This document shows, one piece after another, positions 38,180 through 45,985 of a stretch of 64,000 nt of DNA. The notes below the pieces were generated by a model that saw nothing but the letters and a program-made list of their open reading frames with translations, did no database searches and was not told where the DNA came from. The stretch is taken from assembly GCF_014202425.1 (NCBI RefSeq), contig NZ_JACHGT010000024.1, forward strand, positions 35,793-99,792, given 5' to 3'. This DNA comes from Phytomonospora endophytica (GTDB taxonomy: Bacteria; Actinomycetota; Actinomycetes; Mycobacteriales; Micromonosporaceae). The position numbers and the translations under genes were made by a program. Each line of letters opens with the position of its first letter. Positions within the stretch are counted from its first letter, which is position 1.

Positions 38180-39328
38180 ATGCGGGTACTGGTCACCGGC
38201 GGTGCCGGGTTCATCGGTTCACACATCGTGGGCGCGTTGCGGGACGGCGGGCACGAGGTCGTCGTGCTCGACGCGCTGCTCCCGACGGCGCACGCCTCGC
38301 GGCCGGAGTTGGGCGACGGCGGGCGGTGGGAACGGGCTTCGGCCGGCGAAGGAGGAGCGGGGCGACCGAGCGGCCACAACCGTGGCGCCCGACCCGAACC
38401 GCCCGGTGGCGTGGCCTGGCTGCACGGCGATGTCCGCGACCGCGCGACCGTCGACAACGCGCTGGAGGGTGTGGACGCCGTTTGCCACCAGGCCGCGATG
38501 GTCGGCCTCGGCAAGGACTTCACCGACGCGCCCGACTACGTCTCCTGCAACGAGTTCGGCACCGCCGTGCTGCTGGCGGGCATGGCCGCGGCGGGCGTCG
38601 AACGCCTCGTGCTCGCCGGATCCATGGTCGTCTACGGCGAAGGCGCCTACCGCTGCGCCGAGCACGGGCCGGTGCGCCCGGCCCCGCGCGCGAAGGCCGA
38701 CCTCGACGCGGGCCGTTTCGAACCGCCGTGCCCCGACTGCGGGCGGTCCCTCGCTCCCGGCCTCGTCGGCGAGGACGCCCCGGTCGACCCGCGCAACGTC
38801 TACGCGGCCACGAAGGTCGCCCAGGAGCACCTGTCGTCGGCGTGGGCGCGCATGACCGGCGGCACCGCCGTGTCGCTGCGCTACCACAACGTCTACGGGC
38901 CCGGCATGCCTCGCGACACCCCCTACGCGGGCGTCGCGTCCTTCTTCCGCTCCTCCCTCGCCAAAGGCGAACCCCCGCGCGTGTTCGAGGACGGACGGCA
39001 GCGGCGCGACTTCGTGCACGTCCGCGATGTCGCCGCCGCCAACCTCGCCGCCGTGACCGGCGCGCCCGTCCCGCCCGGCGGCTTCGCCGCCTACAACGTC
39101 GCCAGCGGCGGCCCGCGGACCGTCGGCGAGCTCGCCACCGAACTGGCGCGGGCCTGCGCCGGCCCGGCGCCGGTCGTGACGGGCGAATACCGGCTCGGCG
39201 ACGTGCGGCACGTGACCGCCTCGATCGAACGGATCGGCGCGGAACTCGGCTGGGCGCCCCGGGTCGGCTTCGCCGAGGGCATCGACGAGTTCGCCACGGC
39301 GGACCCGCGGGAAGGGGCCGCGGTATGA
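38180..39328 (+). CDS. NAD-dependent epimerase/dehydratase with an internal Cys4 insert
   Basis: A 382-residue extended SDR acting on a sugar nucleotide. It starts MRVLVTGGAGFIGSHIVGAL (NAD loop), has AGSMVVYGEG (Ser of the triad) and VYAATKVAQEHL (Tyr-x3-Lys, ~207-211), RRDFVHVRDVA and YNVASGG. Two insertions stand out: a low-complexity stretch at ~50-76 (GRWERASAGEGGAGRPSG) and a segment at ~152-190 with four Cys/His-type ligands (YRCAEHG ... CPDCG), suggesting a zinc ribbon. It heads an operon of five genes joined by 4-bp overlaps (then HAD). The specific sugar is unknown. Confidence 0.88.
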   Translation: MRVLVTGGAGFIGSHIVGALRDGGHEVVVLDALLPTAHASRPELGDGGRWERASAGEGGAGRPSGHNRGARPEPPGGVAWLHGDVRDRATVDNALEGVDAVCHQAAMVGLGKDFTDAPDYVSCNEFGTAVLLAGMAAAGVERLVLAGSMVVYGEGAYRCAEHGPVRPAPRAKADLDAGRFEPPCPDCGRSLAPGLVGEDAPVDPRNVYAATKVAQEHLSSAWARMTGGTAVSLRYHNVYGPGMPRDTPYAGVASFFRSSLAKGEPPRVFEDGRQRRDFVHVRDVAAANLAAVTGAPVPPGGFAAYNVASGGPRTVGELATELARACAGPAPVVTGEYRLGDVRHVTASIERIGAELGWAPRVGFAEGIDEFATADPREGAAV

Positions 39329-39975
39329 GCCGGGTCGACATCGTCCTGCCCTGCCTCGACGAGGCCGAGGCCCTCCCGTGGGTCCTGGCCCGCGTCCCCG
39401 ACGGCTACCGCGCGATCGTGGTCGACAACGGGTCCACCGACGGCTCGGCCGGGATCGCCGCCGGGCTGGGCGCCACCGTCGTCACCGAGACCCGCCGCGG
39501 TTTCGGCGCCGCCTGCCACGCGGGCCTGTCGGCGGCGACCGCGCCCATCGTGTGCTTCTGCGACTGCGACGCCTCCCTCGACCCCGGTCTCCTGTCCCGC
39601 GTCGTCGACCCCGTCGAGGAGGGCACCGCCGACCTCGTCCTCGGCCGCCGCCGCCCCACCGGCCCTGGCGCGTGGCCCGCCCACGCCCGCGTCGGCAACG
39701 TCGTGCTGTCCCGCATGATCCGCAAACGCACCGGCGTCCCCCTCCACGACCTCGGCCCCATGCGCGCGGCCCGCCGCACCGCCCTCCTCGACCTCGGCCT
39801 CACCGACCGCCGCTCCGGCTACCCCCTCGAAATGGTCGTCAAGGCCGCCGACGCGGGCTGGCGCATCGGCGAGGTCGACGTCCCCTACCTGCCCCGCGCC
39901 GGTAGGTCGAAGGTGACCGGCACCTGGAAGGGCACCTGGCACGCCGTGCGCGACATGCGGGCGGTCCTGCGGTGA
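39325..39975 (+). CDS. Family 2 glycosyltransferase
   Basis: A 216-residue GT-A enzyme of the DPM1/GT2 type, without membrane segments. It starts RVDIVLPCLDEAEALPWVL, has IVVDNGSTDGSAGIA, the diphosphonucleotide-binding FCDCDASLDP (in place of DxD: DCDAS) and GVPLHDLGPMRAARR. It probably transfers a sugar from a nucleotide donor to a lipid or small acceptor. The start ATG overlaps the epimerase stop (ATGA) and its stop overlaps the next gene (GTGA). Confidence 0.9.
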   Translation: MSRVDIVLPCLDEAEALPWVLARVPDGYRAIVVDNGSTDGSAGIAAGLGATVVTETRRGFGAACHAGLSAATAPIVCFCDCDASLDPGLLSRVVDPVEEGTADLVLGRRRPTGPGAWPAHARVGNVVLSRMIRKRTGVPLHDLGPMRAARRTALLDLGLTDRRSGYPLEMVVKAADAGWRIGEVDVPYLPRAGRSKVTGTWKGTWHAVRDMRAVLR

Positions 39976-40601
39976 CGACCCTCATCGTCATCGCCAAGGC
40001 GCCCGTCCCCGGACGCGTCAAGACCAGGCTCACCCCGCCGTACACGCCGACCGAGGCCGCGTCGCTCGCCGAGGCCGCGCTCGCCGACACCCTCACCACC
40101 GTCGCCGCGCTGCCCGTCGCGCGCCGGATCCTCTACCTCGACGGCGCCCCCGGCACGTGGCTCCCGAGCGGCTTCGACGTCGTCCCGCAATGCGGCGGCG
40201 GCCTCGACGAACGCCTCGCCGGCGCCTTCCGCCTCCCCGGCGGACCCGCGCTGCTCATCGGCATGGACACACCCCAGGTCACCGCCGCCGACCTCGCGCC
40301 CGCGCTCGCCGACGATGCCTGGGAACGCCACGACGCCTACTTCGGGCCCGCCGCCGACGGCGGCTTCTGGGCGCTGGGCCTCGCCCGCCCCGAACCTTCG
40401 CTGCTCCTGGGCGTGCCCATGTCGACCGGCACGACCGGCCGCGAACAACGCGCCCGGCTCACCGGCGCCGGACTCTCCATCGGGGACCTGGGGACGCTGC
40501 GGGACGTCGACACGGCCGCCGACGTGGCCGCGGTCGCGGCCCTCGCGCCGAGCGGGCGCTTCGCGTCCCGCGCGATCGACCTGGGAGCGGTGATCGCGTG
40601 A
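39972..40601 (+). CDS. DUF2064 / TIGR04282-type glycosyltransferase-like protein
   Basis: A 209-residue nucleotidyltransferase-fold protein. The N terminus LIVIAKAPVPGRVKTRLTPP is diagnostic of DUF2064, and GPALLIGMDTPQVTAADL and GPAADGGFWALGL follow as expected. These proteins have a GT-A-like fold and often sit beside GT2 enzymes; whether they transfer a sugar or nucleotide is not settled. GTG start overlapping the GT2 stop; GTGA overlap with the following methyltransferase. Confidence 0.9.
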   Translation: MTTLIVIAKAPVPGRVKTRLTPPYTPTEAASLAEAALADTLTTVAALPVARRILYLDGAPGTWLPSGFDVVPQCGGGLDERLAGAFRLPGGPALLIGMDTPQVTAADLAPALADDAWERHDAYFGPAADGGFWALGLARPEPSLLLGVPMSTGTTGREQRARLTGAGLSIGDLGTLRDVDTAADVAAVAALAPSGRFASRAIDLGAVIA

Positions 40602-41344
40602 CCCTCACCTCCGTCACGGCGTCCGTCACCGCCTGGGGCGACGACCTCTACGGCACCGCCCTCCGCACCGGCCACGGCCCGCTCTTCCTGCGCAGGGCCG
40701 ACGGCTGGCTCCTCCCGCTCGACGTCGAACGCTGGTGCGCCCGCGTCGACGACACCGACCTGTCGGTCCTGCGACGCTGCTCCGGGCCGGTCCTCGACGT
40801 CGGTTGCGGCCCCGGTCGCTTCGTCGCCGCCCTCGACGAGCGCGGCACCCCCGCCCTGGGCATCGACCTCAGCCCCGACGCCGTCGCCCGGACCGTCGAC
40901 GGCGGCGGCAGCGCCGAATGCCGTTCGGTCTTCGACCCCCTGCCCGGCGAGGGCACGTGGGGGACCGTCCTGCTCATGGACGGCAACATCGGCATCGGCG
41001 GCGACCCGGCCGCGCTCCTGCGCCGCACCGCGCGCCTGGTCCGGCCCGGCGGGCTCCTGCTCGCCGAGGTCGCGCCGGTCGACGTCGACGAACGGCTCAG
41101 CGTGCGCGTCGACAACGGGCGCGGCGAGCGCGGCCACGACTTCCCGTGGGCCCGCGTGGGCGCGCCCGCGTTGCGGCGGCTCGCCGAAGGGACCGGCTGG
41201 ACGCCCGGCGAGTGGTGGACCGGAGGGGACCGCGCCTTCCTGGCGCTGCGTTGCCCGCGTCCCCGCTCGATCGCGCGGATCCGTCCCCGGAATGGGAAGT
41301 CCCGGGCCGTCCCGCTGTTCATGCGCCGGCGGTGGACTCCGTGA
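40598..41344 (+). CDS. Class I SAM-dependent methyltransferase
   Basis: A 248-residue methyltransferase with motif I PVLDVGCGPGRFVAAL (~65-80), motif II ALGIDLSPDAV, the acidic-turn region LLMDGNIGIGGDPAALL and post-motif LVRPGGLLLAEVAPVD. Its partnership with an epimerase, GT2 and DUF2064 suggests methylation of a sugar-linked product. GTG start in the DUF2064 stop; its stop overlaps the next membrane gene (GTGA). The last ~25 residues are basic (RSIARIRPRNGKSRAVPLF). Confidence 0.87.
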   Translation: MTLTSVTASVTAWGDDLYGTALRTGHGPLFLRRADGWLLPLDVERWCARVDDTDLSVLRRCSGPVLDVGCGPGRFVAALDERGTPALGIDLSPDAVARTVDGGGSAECRSVFDPLPGEGTWGTVLLMDGNIGIGGDPAALLRRTARLVRPGGLLLAEVAPVDVDERLSVRVDNGRGERGHDFPWARVGAPALRRLAEGTGWTPGEWWTGGDRAFLALRCPRPRSIARIRPRNGKSRAVPLFMRRRWTP

Positions 41345-42720
41345 AGCTGTGGACGGTGCTCGCCGGCGCGCTGGTCTGCGGGGTCGCGGCGGCGACGGCG
41401 GCCGGGATCGGCGGCACGACGCAGATCGCGCCCATGTTCGCCTGGTACGTCGTGGCGTGGGTGTTGTTCGCGGTGGCGGTCTGGGCGCTCGGGCGCGTGC
41501 CCGCCCGGCACGCGGTCGTGCTCGTCCTGGCCGGGGGCGCGCTCGTCGGCGCGGCGGGCCTGCTCGCGCAGCCGCGCACCAGCGACGACGCCTACCGCTA
41601 CGTGTGGGACGGGCGCGTGCAGGCCGCGGGCCTGTCGCCGTACGACCGCACGCCCGCCGACCCGTCGCTGACGCACCTGCGCGACGACCTGCTCTTCCCG
41701 CCGGGTGGGGACTGCACCGGCATGTGGGACGCCGGTGACGTGTGCACCCGCGTCAACCGGCCGACCGTGCACACCATCTACCCGCCGGTCGCCGAGGGCT
41801 ACTTCCTGGTCGTGCACGCCCTGTCGCCGGGCGTCGACGGGATCACCGCCCTGCAGGCCGGCGGATGGCTGCTCGCGATGGGCACGACGGTGGTCCTGCT
41901 CCGCGCGGGACGCGGCCGATGGGCGGCGCTGTGGGCGTGGTGCCCCGCCGTCGCGCTCGAAGCGGTGAACAACGCCCACGTCGACGCCCTCGCCGCGCTG
42001 CTCACCGTCGCGGCCTTCGCCGTCGTCGCCCGCAGGACGCTCGCCGGGGGAGCGTTGCTCGGCGCGGGCATCGCCGCCAAACTCCTGCCCGCCGTCACGA
42101 TCCCCGGGCTGCTGTCCGGTGCCCTGCGCGGCTTCCGGCCGCGGTGGCGGGCCCTCGTGCCCGTCGGCGTCGCGCTGGCGACCGTCGCCGCGACCTACGT
42201 CCCCTACGTGCTGCTGTCGCGCGGTTCGGTCCTCGGGTACCTCGGCGGCTACGTCGACGAGGAGGGCTACGAGGACTCCGGCGGCGGCCGCTACGCCCTG
42301 ATCCGCCTGCTCCTGCCCGGCCCGTGGGAAACCCCGGCCGTGCTGCTCGGCGTCACCCTCGCCGTCCTGCTCGCCATGGCCGTCGCGATCGCGGTGCACG
42401 GCGACCCGGCGCGACCATGGCGAGGCGCGCTCGCCTTCACCGGCGCCGCCTTCCTGCTCATGACACCCGGCTACGCCTGGTACGCGCTCCTCCTCATCGG
42501 CCTCACCGCCCTCGACGGCCGCTGGGAATGGCTCGCCGCGGCCGCCGCGTCGGCGGTCACCTACGTGCCCGGCCAGTACGCCCACACCGAGACCGCCGCT
42601 TACGCCGTGGCCGCCGTCATCGTCGTCGCCGGCGCGCTCGCCCGCCGTGGATACTTGCCGCGTGTCCCGCAAACCCCGTCTCGTGGCCACCGACCTCGAC
42701 GGGACGCTGCTGCGCAGTGA
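41341..42720 (+). CDS. Polytopic GT-C-like mannosyltransferase (GT87-like)
   Basis: A 459-residue membrane protein with ten or so hydrophobic segments. After the first membrane helices comes a loop SDDAYRYVWDGRVQAAG with an Asp-Asp pair, typical for GT-C enzymes that use a polyprenyl-phosphate sugar (SDD...RY.WDG.). YPPVAEGYFLVVHAL and ALEAVNNAHVDALAALLTVAA match GT87-type sequences. It probably transfers mannose or another hexose on the outer face. The GTG start overlaps the methyltransferase stop. The C terminus overlaps the HAD gene by 59 bp, and the Arg-rich end may be read-through of a shortened family terminus. Confidence 0.85.
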   Translation: MKLWTVLAGALVCGVAAATAAGIGGTTQIAPMFAWYVVAWVLFAVAVWALGRVPARHAVVLVLAGGALVGAAGLLAQPRTSDDAYRYVWDGRVQAAGLSPYDRTPADPSLTHLRDDLLFPPGGDCTGMWDAGDVCTRVNRPTVHTIYPPVAEGYFLVVHALSPGVDGITALQAGGWLLAMGTTVVLLRAGRGRWAALWAWCPAVALEAVNNAHVDALAALLTVAAFAVVARRTLAGGALLGAGIAAKLLPAVTIPGLLSGALRGFRPRWRALVPVGVALATVAATYVPYVLLSRGSVLGYLGGYVDEEGYEDSGGGRYALIRLLLPGPWETPAVLLGVTLAVLLAMAVAIAVHGDPARPWRGALAFTGAAFLLMTPGYAWYALLLIGLTALDGRWEWLAAAAASAVTYVPGQYAHTETAAYAVAAVIVVAGALARRGYLPRVPQTPSRGHRPRRDAAAQ

Positions 42721-43450
42721 CGGCAGTGTCTCCGCCTACACCCTCGACGTCCTCGACCGGGCCCGCCGGGCCGGGATCGAGATCCTCGCCGTCACCGCGC
42801 GATCTCCGCTGGGCATCGACGCGATCGCCGTCGACAGCGGCCTGACCGGCAACGCCATCGTCAGCAACGGATCGGTCCTCTACGACATCGGCGAGCGGCG
42901 GGTCCTGTCGTCGTCGACGATCGCGGCCGCCGACGCCCGCGAGGCCGCCGAGGAGGCTCTCACGGTCATGCCCGACGCGGGCTTCGCCGTCACGACCGGC
43001 CTGAAGATGGTCGCCGACCCGCTGTACGGGGCCATCACCAAGCTGTTCCACACCCGCCGGATCGTCGAGGTCCTCGACGAGCTGTGGGAGACCGAGCACA
43101 TCGTGCGGCTCTACATGCACAGCCGCACCCTCGACACCGACGGCATGTTCGAGCGCGTCGCCGGGCTCGGCGCGAGCTGGGTGCACGCCGGCGGCGCCTC
43201 GATGCTGGAGTTCGGCGCGCCCGGGGTGTCGAAGGCCAGCGCCCTGCGCGCCTACTGCGAGGCCAGGGGCATCGCCGCCGAGGAGGTCGCCGCCTTCGGT
43301 GACATGCCCAGCGACCTGGAGATGCTGACCTGGGCCGGGCGCCCGCACGCCGTCGCCAACGCCCACCCGAGCGTCCTCGCCGCCGTGACCGGTCGCGCGC
43401 CCGCCAACGACGACGACGGCGTGGCGCGGGTCGTCGAAGGGCTGCTGTAG
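42662..43450 (+). CDS. Cof-like HAD-superfamily hydrolase
   Basis: A 262-residue haloacid dehalogenase-type phosphatase. The nucleophile motif is LVATDLDGTLLRSDGSVS (Asp ~11 and general acid Asp ~13); further motifs are AVTARSP (motif II), SKASALRAYCEARGI (motif III Lys) and AAFGDMPSDLEMLTWAG (motif IV). The cap type is C2b, as in sugar-phosphate phosphatases. GTG at 42662 gives MSRKPRLVATDLDGT. It overlaps the end of the upstream GT-C gene by 59 bp. Confidence 0.9.
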   Translation: MSRKPRLVATDLDGTLLRSDGSVSAYTLDVLDRARRAGIEILAVTARSPLGIDAIAVDSGLTGNAIVSNGSVLYDIGERRVLSSSTIAAADAREAAEEALTVMPDAGFAVTTGLKMVADPLYGAITKLFHTRRIVEVLDELWETEHIVRLYMHSRTLDTDGMFERVAGLGASWVHAGGASMLEFGAPGVSKASALRAYCEARGIAAEEVAAFGDMPSDLEMLTWAGRPHAVANAHPSVLAAVTGRAPANDDDGVARVVEGLL

Positions 43451-43549
43451 CTCAGCGTTCACGGTCACTGAACTTCATCGACACACCCCTATTCACCTGG
43501 ACGGATACGGTGAAGTCCCACGCTTCGCCTATTCGAAACGGGGCGGTTC

Positions 43550-44869
43550 ATGCTGCACCTGAGCGCACCGGCCGTGTCCCCACCGCCGCCCACCCTTCCC
43601 GCGCCCGCGGACTTCGGGGCTTTAACCGCACCCACGCGGCCCCTGCGGGTATTGCAGGTCACCGACAACTACACGCCCAACCGGGACGGTGTCACCACCT
43701 CCGTGGTGAGTCTCGCGCAGGGACTCACCGCCCTCGGCCACGAGGTCGCGGTCCTGGCACCCCGCGCGCGAGGCACCTACCCGACGCCCGGGACCCGCAC
43801 CTACCTGGCACCGGCGATCCGCGCCGTCGGCGACTACCACCTGAGCTGGGCGACGCCCCGCTCGGTCGGGGCCGTCGCGAAGGACTTCGGCGCCGACCTC
43901 GTGCACGTCCACACCCTCGGGCCGCTCGGGCTCGCGGCGGCGACGTACTCCCGGCGCAACGGTGCCGCCTGCGTGCTCACCTGGCACACCGACCTGCTCG
44001 CCTACTGCAGCGTGTACCCCGCGATCAACCTCGCGATCCCGCTGTCGCACATCGCGTGGAGTTTCCCGCGTGAACTGCCCCGGGCCTGGCGCTCCACCCG
44101 GCGCTCCGTCGGCGCCGCGCTGCGCGGCCGCGGGCAGACCGAGGCGAACCGGCGGACCCTCGCCGAGGCCCTCGCCTACTTCGACCACGTCATCGCCCCC
44201 TCCCGCAAAGCCGCCGGGACGCTGCCCTGCGGGCGCGGCGACCAGGCCGTGCACGTCGTGCCCTCCGCCGAGACCGCCGTCGAAGGAGCGCCCGAACCCG
44301 CCGCCGCCGCACTCGTCGCGACACTGGCCGGACGGCCCGTCGTGGCCTTCGTCGGGAGACTGTCGGGCGAGAAGAACTTCGAGACGCTGCTGCGTGCCGT
44401 GGCCCGCGACCTCCTGCCGCACTGCCCCGACGCGATCCTCCTCACCGTCGGCGACGGCCCCCTCCGCCGCGGCTTCGAGGCGCTCGCGGCCGAACTCGGG
44501 GTCGCCGACTCGGTCCTGTTCACCGGAGCCGTGCCGAACGCGGTCGTCCGCCAGGTACTGCCGCACTGCACGCTGCTGGCGCAGCCCTCGCTGACCGAGA
44601 CGCAGGGCCTGGTCCTCGCCGAGGCCGCCGCGGCGGGCGTCCCCGCCGTCGTACTGGACCGGACCCTCGACGGCATCGTGGAGCACGGCGTCACCGGCTA
44701 CGTCGCCGACGACGACGCCGACCTGGGCCGCCGCATGACCGAGCTCGTGCTGTCGCCGGAGACCCGCGACCGCATGGGCGCGCGAGCGCGAGCCGCGACC
44801 GAGGGCTACAGCTCGGAGCGCTTCGCCGAGCGGGTGCTCGGCGTCTACGGGGAGGTCGTCGGCGGCTGA
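43550..44869 (+). CDS. GT4 glycosyltransferase (PimB/MgtA-like)
   Basis: A 439-residue retaining GT-B glycosyltransferase. The N-terminal domain reads LRVLQVTDNYTPNRDGVTTS and LVHVHTLGPLGLAAA; the nucleotide-sugar-binding C-terminal domain has VAFVGRLSGEKNFETLLRA and the EX7E motif PSLTETQGLVLAEAAAAG. The closest known families are GDP-mannose-dependent alpha-mannosyltransferases of cell-envelope lipids; the substrate is not certain. ATG at 43550 gives a Pro-rich leader of ~30 residues. Its last 25 bp overlap the convergent Nudix gene. Confidence 0.9.
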   Translation: MLHLSAPAVSPPPPTLPAPADFGALTAPTRPLRVLQVTDNYTPNRDGVTTSVVSLAQGLTALGHEVAVLAPRARGTYPTPGTRTYLAPAIRAVGDYHLSWATPRSVGAVAKDFGADLVHVHTLGPLGLAAATYSRRNGAACVLTWHTDLLAYCSVYPAINLAIPLSHIAWSFPRELPRAWRSTRRSVGAALRGRGQTEANRRTLAEALAYFDHVIAPSRKAAGTLPCGRGDQAVHVVPSAETAVEGAPEPAAAALVATLAGRPVVAFVGRLSGEKNFETLLRAVARDLLPHCPDAILLTVGDGPLRRGFEALAAELGVADSVLFTGAVPNAVVRQVLPHCTLLAQPSLTETQGLVLAEAAAAGVPAVVLDRTLDGIVEHGVTGYVADDDADLGRRMTELVLSPETRDRMGARARAATEGYSSERFAERVLGVYGEVVGG

Positions 44870-45327
44870 GCGAGCCGCTCCCACAGCCGCTCCAGGAACA
44901 CGACCTGGCCTTTCACGAGTTTCGCGGCGGCCGTGGCGCGGTCGAACCACGCCGCCCGGTCCACCTCGGGGAAGGACTCCGTCCGCCCCGACCGCGGCGG
45001 CCACTCCATGTCGAAGGTGCCCGGCGAGATCGCGTCGGCGTCGAAGTCGGCCTCCACGGCGAAGACCGTGAGGTACTTGCCGCTCGTCACGCGCGCCCTG
45101 CCGAGGTCGAGGTACTCGCCGTCGGGCGCCGGTGCGCCCAGCTCTTCGGCGAACTCGCGCCGGGCGGCCGCGATCGGCGTCTCGTCCTCGTCGTACTCGC
45201 CCTTGGGGATCGACCAGCCGCCCTCGTCCTTCTTCGCCCAGAAGGGCCCGCCCATGTGGGCGATGAGGACCTCGACGTCCTCACCCGCCCGGCGGTGGAG
45301 CAGGATCCCGGCGCTGAGTCTCGGCAT
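44845..45327 (-). CDS. Nudix hydrolase
   Basis: A 160-residue Nudix enzyme. The N terminus MPRLSAGILLHRR, then WSIPKGEYDEDETPIAAARR and EFAEELG form the Nudix box (residues ~38-64), with all acidic residues present. The family cleaves nucleoside diphosphates linked to another group; the subtype with KGEYDEDE and F-W-A-K-K resembles those annotated as AP4A/ADP-ribose-like, but the substrate is unclear. The start ATG at 45327 is preceded by TAGAGT 8 nt upstream. Confidence 0.9.
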   Translation of the reverse strand: MPRLSAGILLHRRAGEDVEVLIAHMGGPFWAKKDEGGWSIPKGEYDEDETPIAAARREFAEELGAPAPDGEYLDLGRARVTSGKYLTVFAVEADFDADAISPGTFDMEWPPRSGRTESFPEVDRAAWFDRATAAAKLVKGQVVFLERLWERLAQPPTTSP

Positions 45328-45335
45328 GGCTCACG

Positions 45336-45341
45336 ACTCTA
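45336..45341 (-). promoter_or_regulatory. -10 hexamer TAGAGT of the predicted leaderless Nudix gene, sharing TAG with the TetR stop
   Basis: Minus-strand TAGAGT, then 8 nt, then ATG at 45327. The TAG (45341-45339) is the stop codon of the TetR gene. Confidence 0.5.
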
Positions 45342-45896
45342 GTCGGCCGAGGTCGCGACGCCCTCCATCGCCACCATCAGCAGCCGGTCGAGTCGCGCAC
45401 TCGAATCCGGCGCGTACTCGCTTGCCCAGACCAGGCCCGCGACGAGGGCGAGCAGCTCGTTCGCGGTCAGGTCGGCGCGCACCGCGCCCGCCTCCTGCGC
45501 GCTCGCGAGGAGGCGGCCGCCGGCGTCCCGCATCGATTTGCAGGAGGCGTGCAGTTGCGACTCCTCGTCGCGCAGGGCCACCAGGACCGACTCGGGGAGC
45601 CCGCGGATCGTGCGCTGCCCGACGGCGAGTTCGCGCAGCCAGGCCATGAGGGCCGGGAGCGGCGGGGTCCCGGCCAGTTCGGCGGCGTGGGCGGTGAGGC
45701 GGTCGAAGTCGTCGCGGAGGAGGGCTTCGAGGAGTGCCTCGCGGGCGGGGAAGTGGCGGTAGAGGGTGCCGATGCCGACTCCGGCGCGGCGGGCGACGTC
45801 GCGCAGGGACGCGTCGGTGCCGTGCTCGGCGAAGGCCTCCCGGGCGGCGTCGAGCAGTACCTGGGCGTTGCGTCGGGCGTCAGCGCGCGCGGGCAT
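45339..45896 (-). CDS. TetR-family transcriptional regulator
   Basis: A 185-residue repressor. The HTH is DASLRDVARRAGVGIGTLYR-HF (residues ~28-49), then the ligand-binding domain with LLEALLRDDFDRL. It is divergently transcribed from an NmrA-like reductase gene, and the shared region carries two GGAGCNNNGCTCC operator dyads, so it almost surely represses that gene and probably itself. Its inducer is unknown, but the target is an NAD(P)-dependent reductase, suggesting a quinone or electrophile. Confidence 0.92.
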   Translation of the reverse strand: MPARADARRNAQVLLDAAREAFAEHGTDASLRDVARRAGVGIGTLYRHFPAREALLEALLRDDFDRLTAHAAELAGTPPLPALMAWLRELAVGQRTIRGLPESVLVALRDEESQLHASCKSMRDAGGRLLASAQEAGAVRADLTANELLALVAGLVWASEYAPDSSARLDRLLMVAMEGVATSAD

Positions 45897-45911
45897 GTGT
45901 CCTCACTCACC

Positions 45912-45955
45912 TTGCTAACCGGAGCGGTGCTCCGCTAAGTTCGGAGCACCGCTCC
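45912..45955 (+). promoter_or_regulatory. Promoter and double TetR operator upstream of the NmrA-like gene
   Basis: -35 TTGCTA (45912-45917) and -10 TAAGTT (45936-45941) are 18 bp apart. GGAGCGGTGCTCC (45921-45933) fills the spacer, and GGAGCACCGCTCC (45943-45955) follows the -10. The two 14-bp half-blocks (45921-45934 and 45942-45955) are perfect inverse copies of each other. Consensus: GGAGCNNNGCTCC. Confidence 0.8.
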
Positions 45956-45985
45956 ACTTCCGTGCAGAATAGCAAGGAGAAGGAC

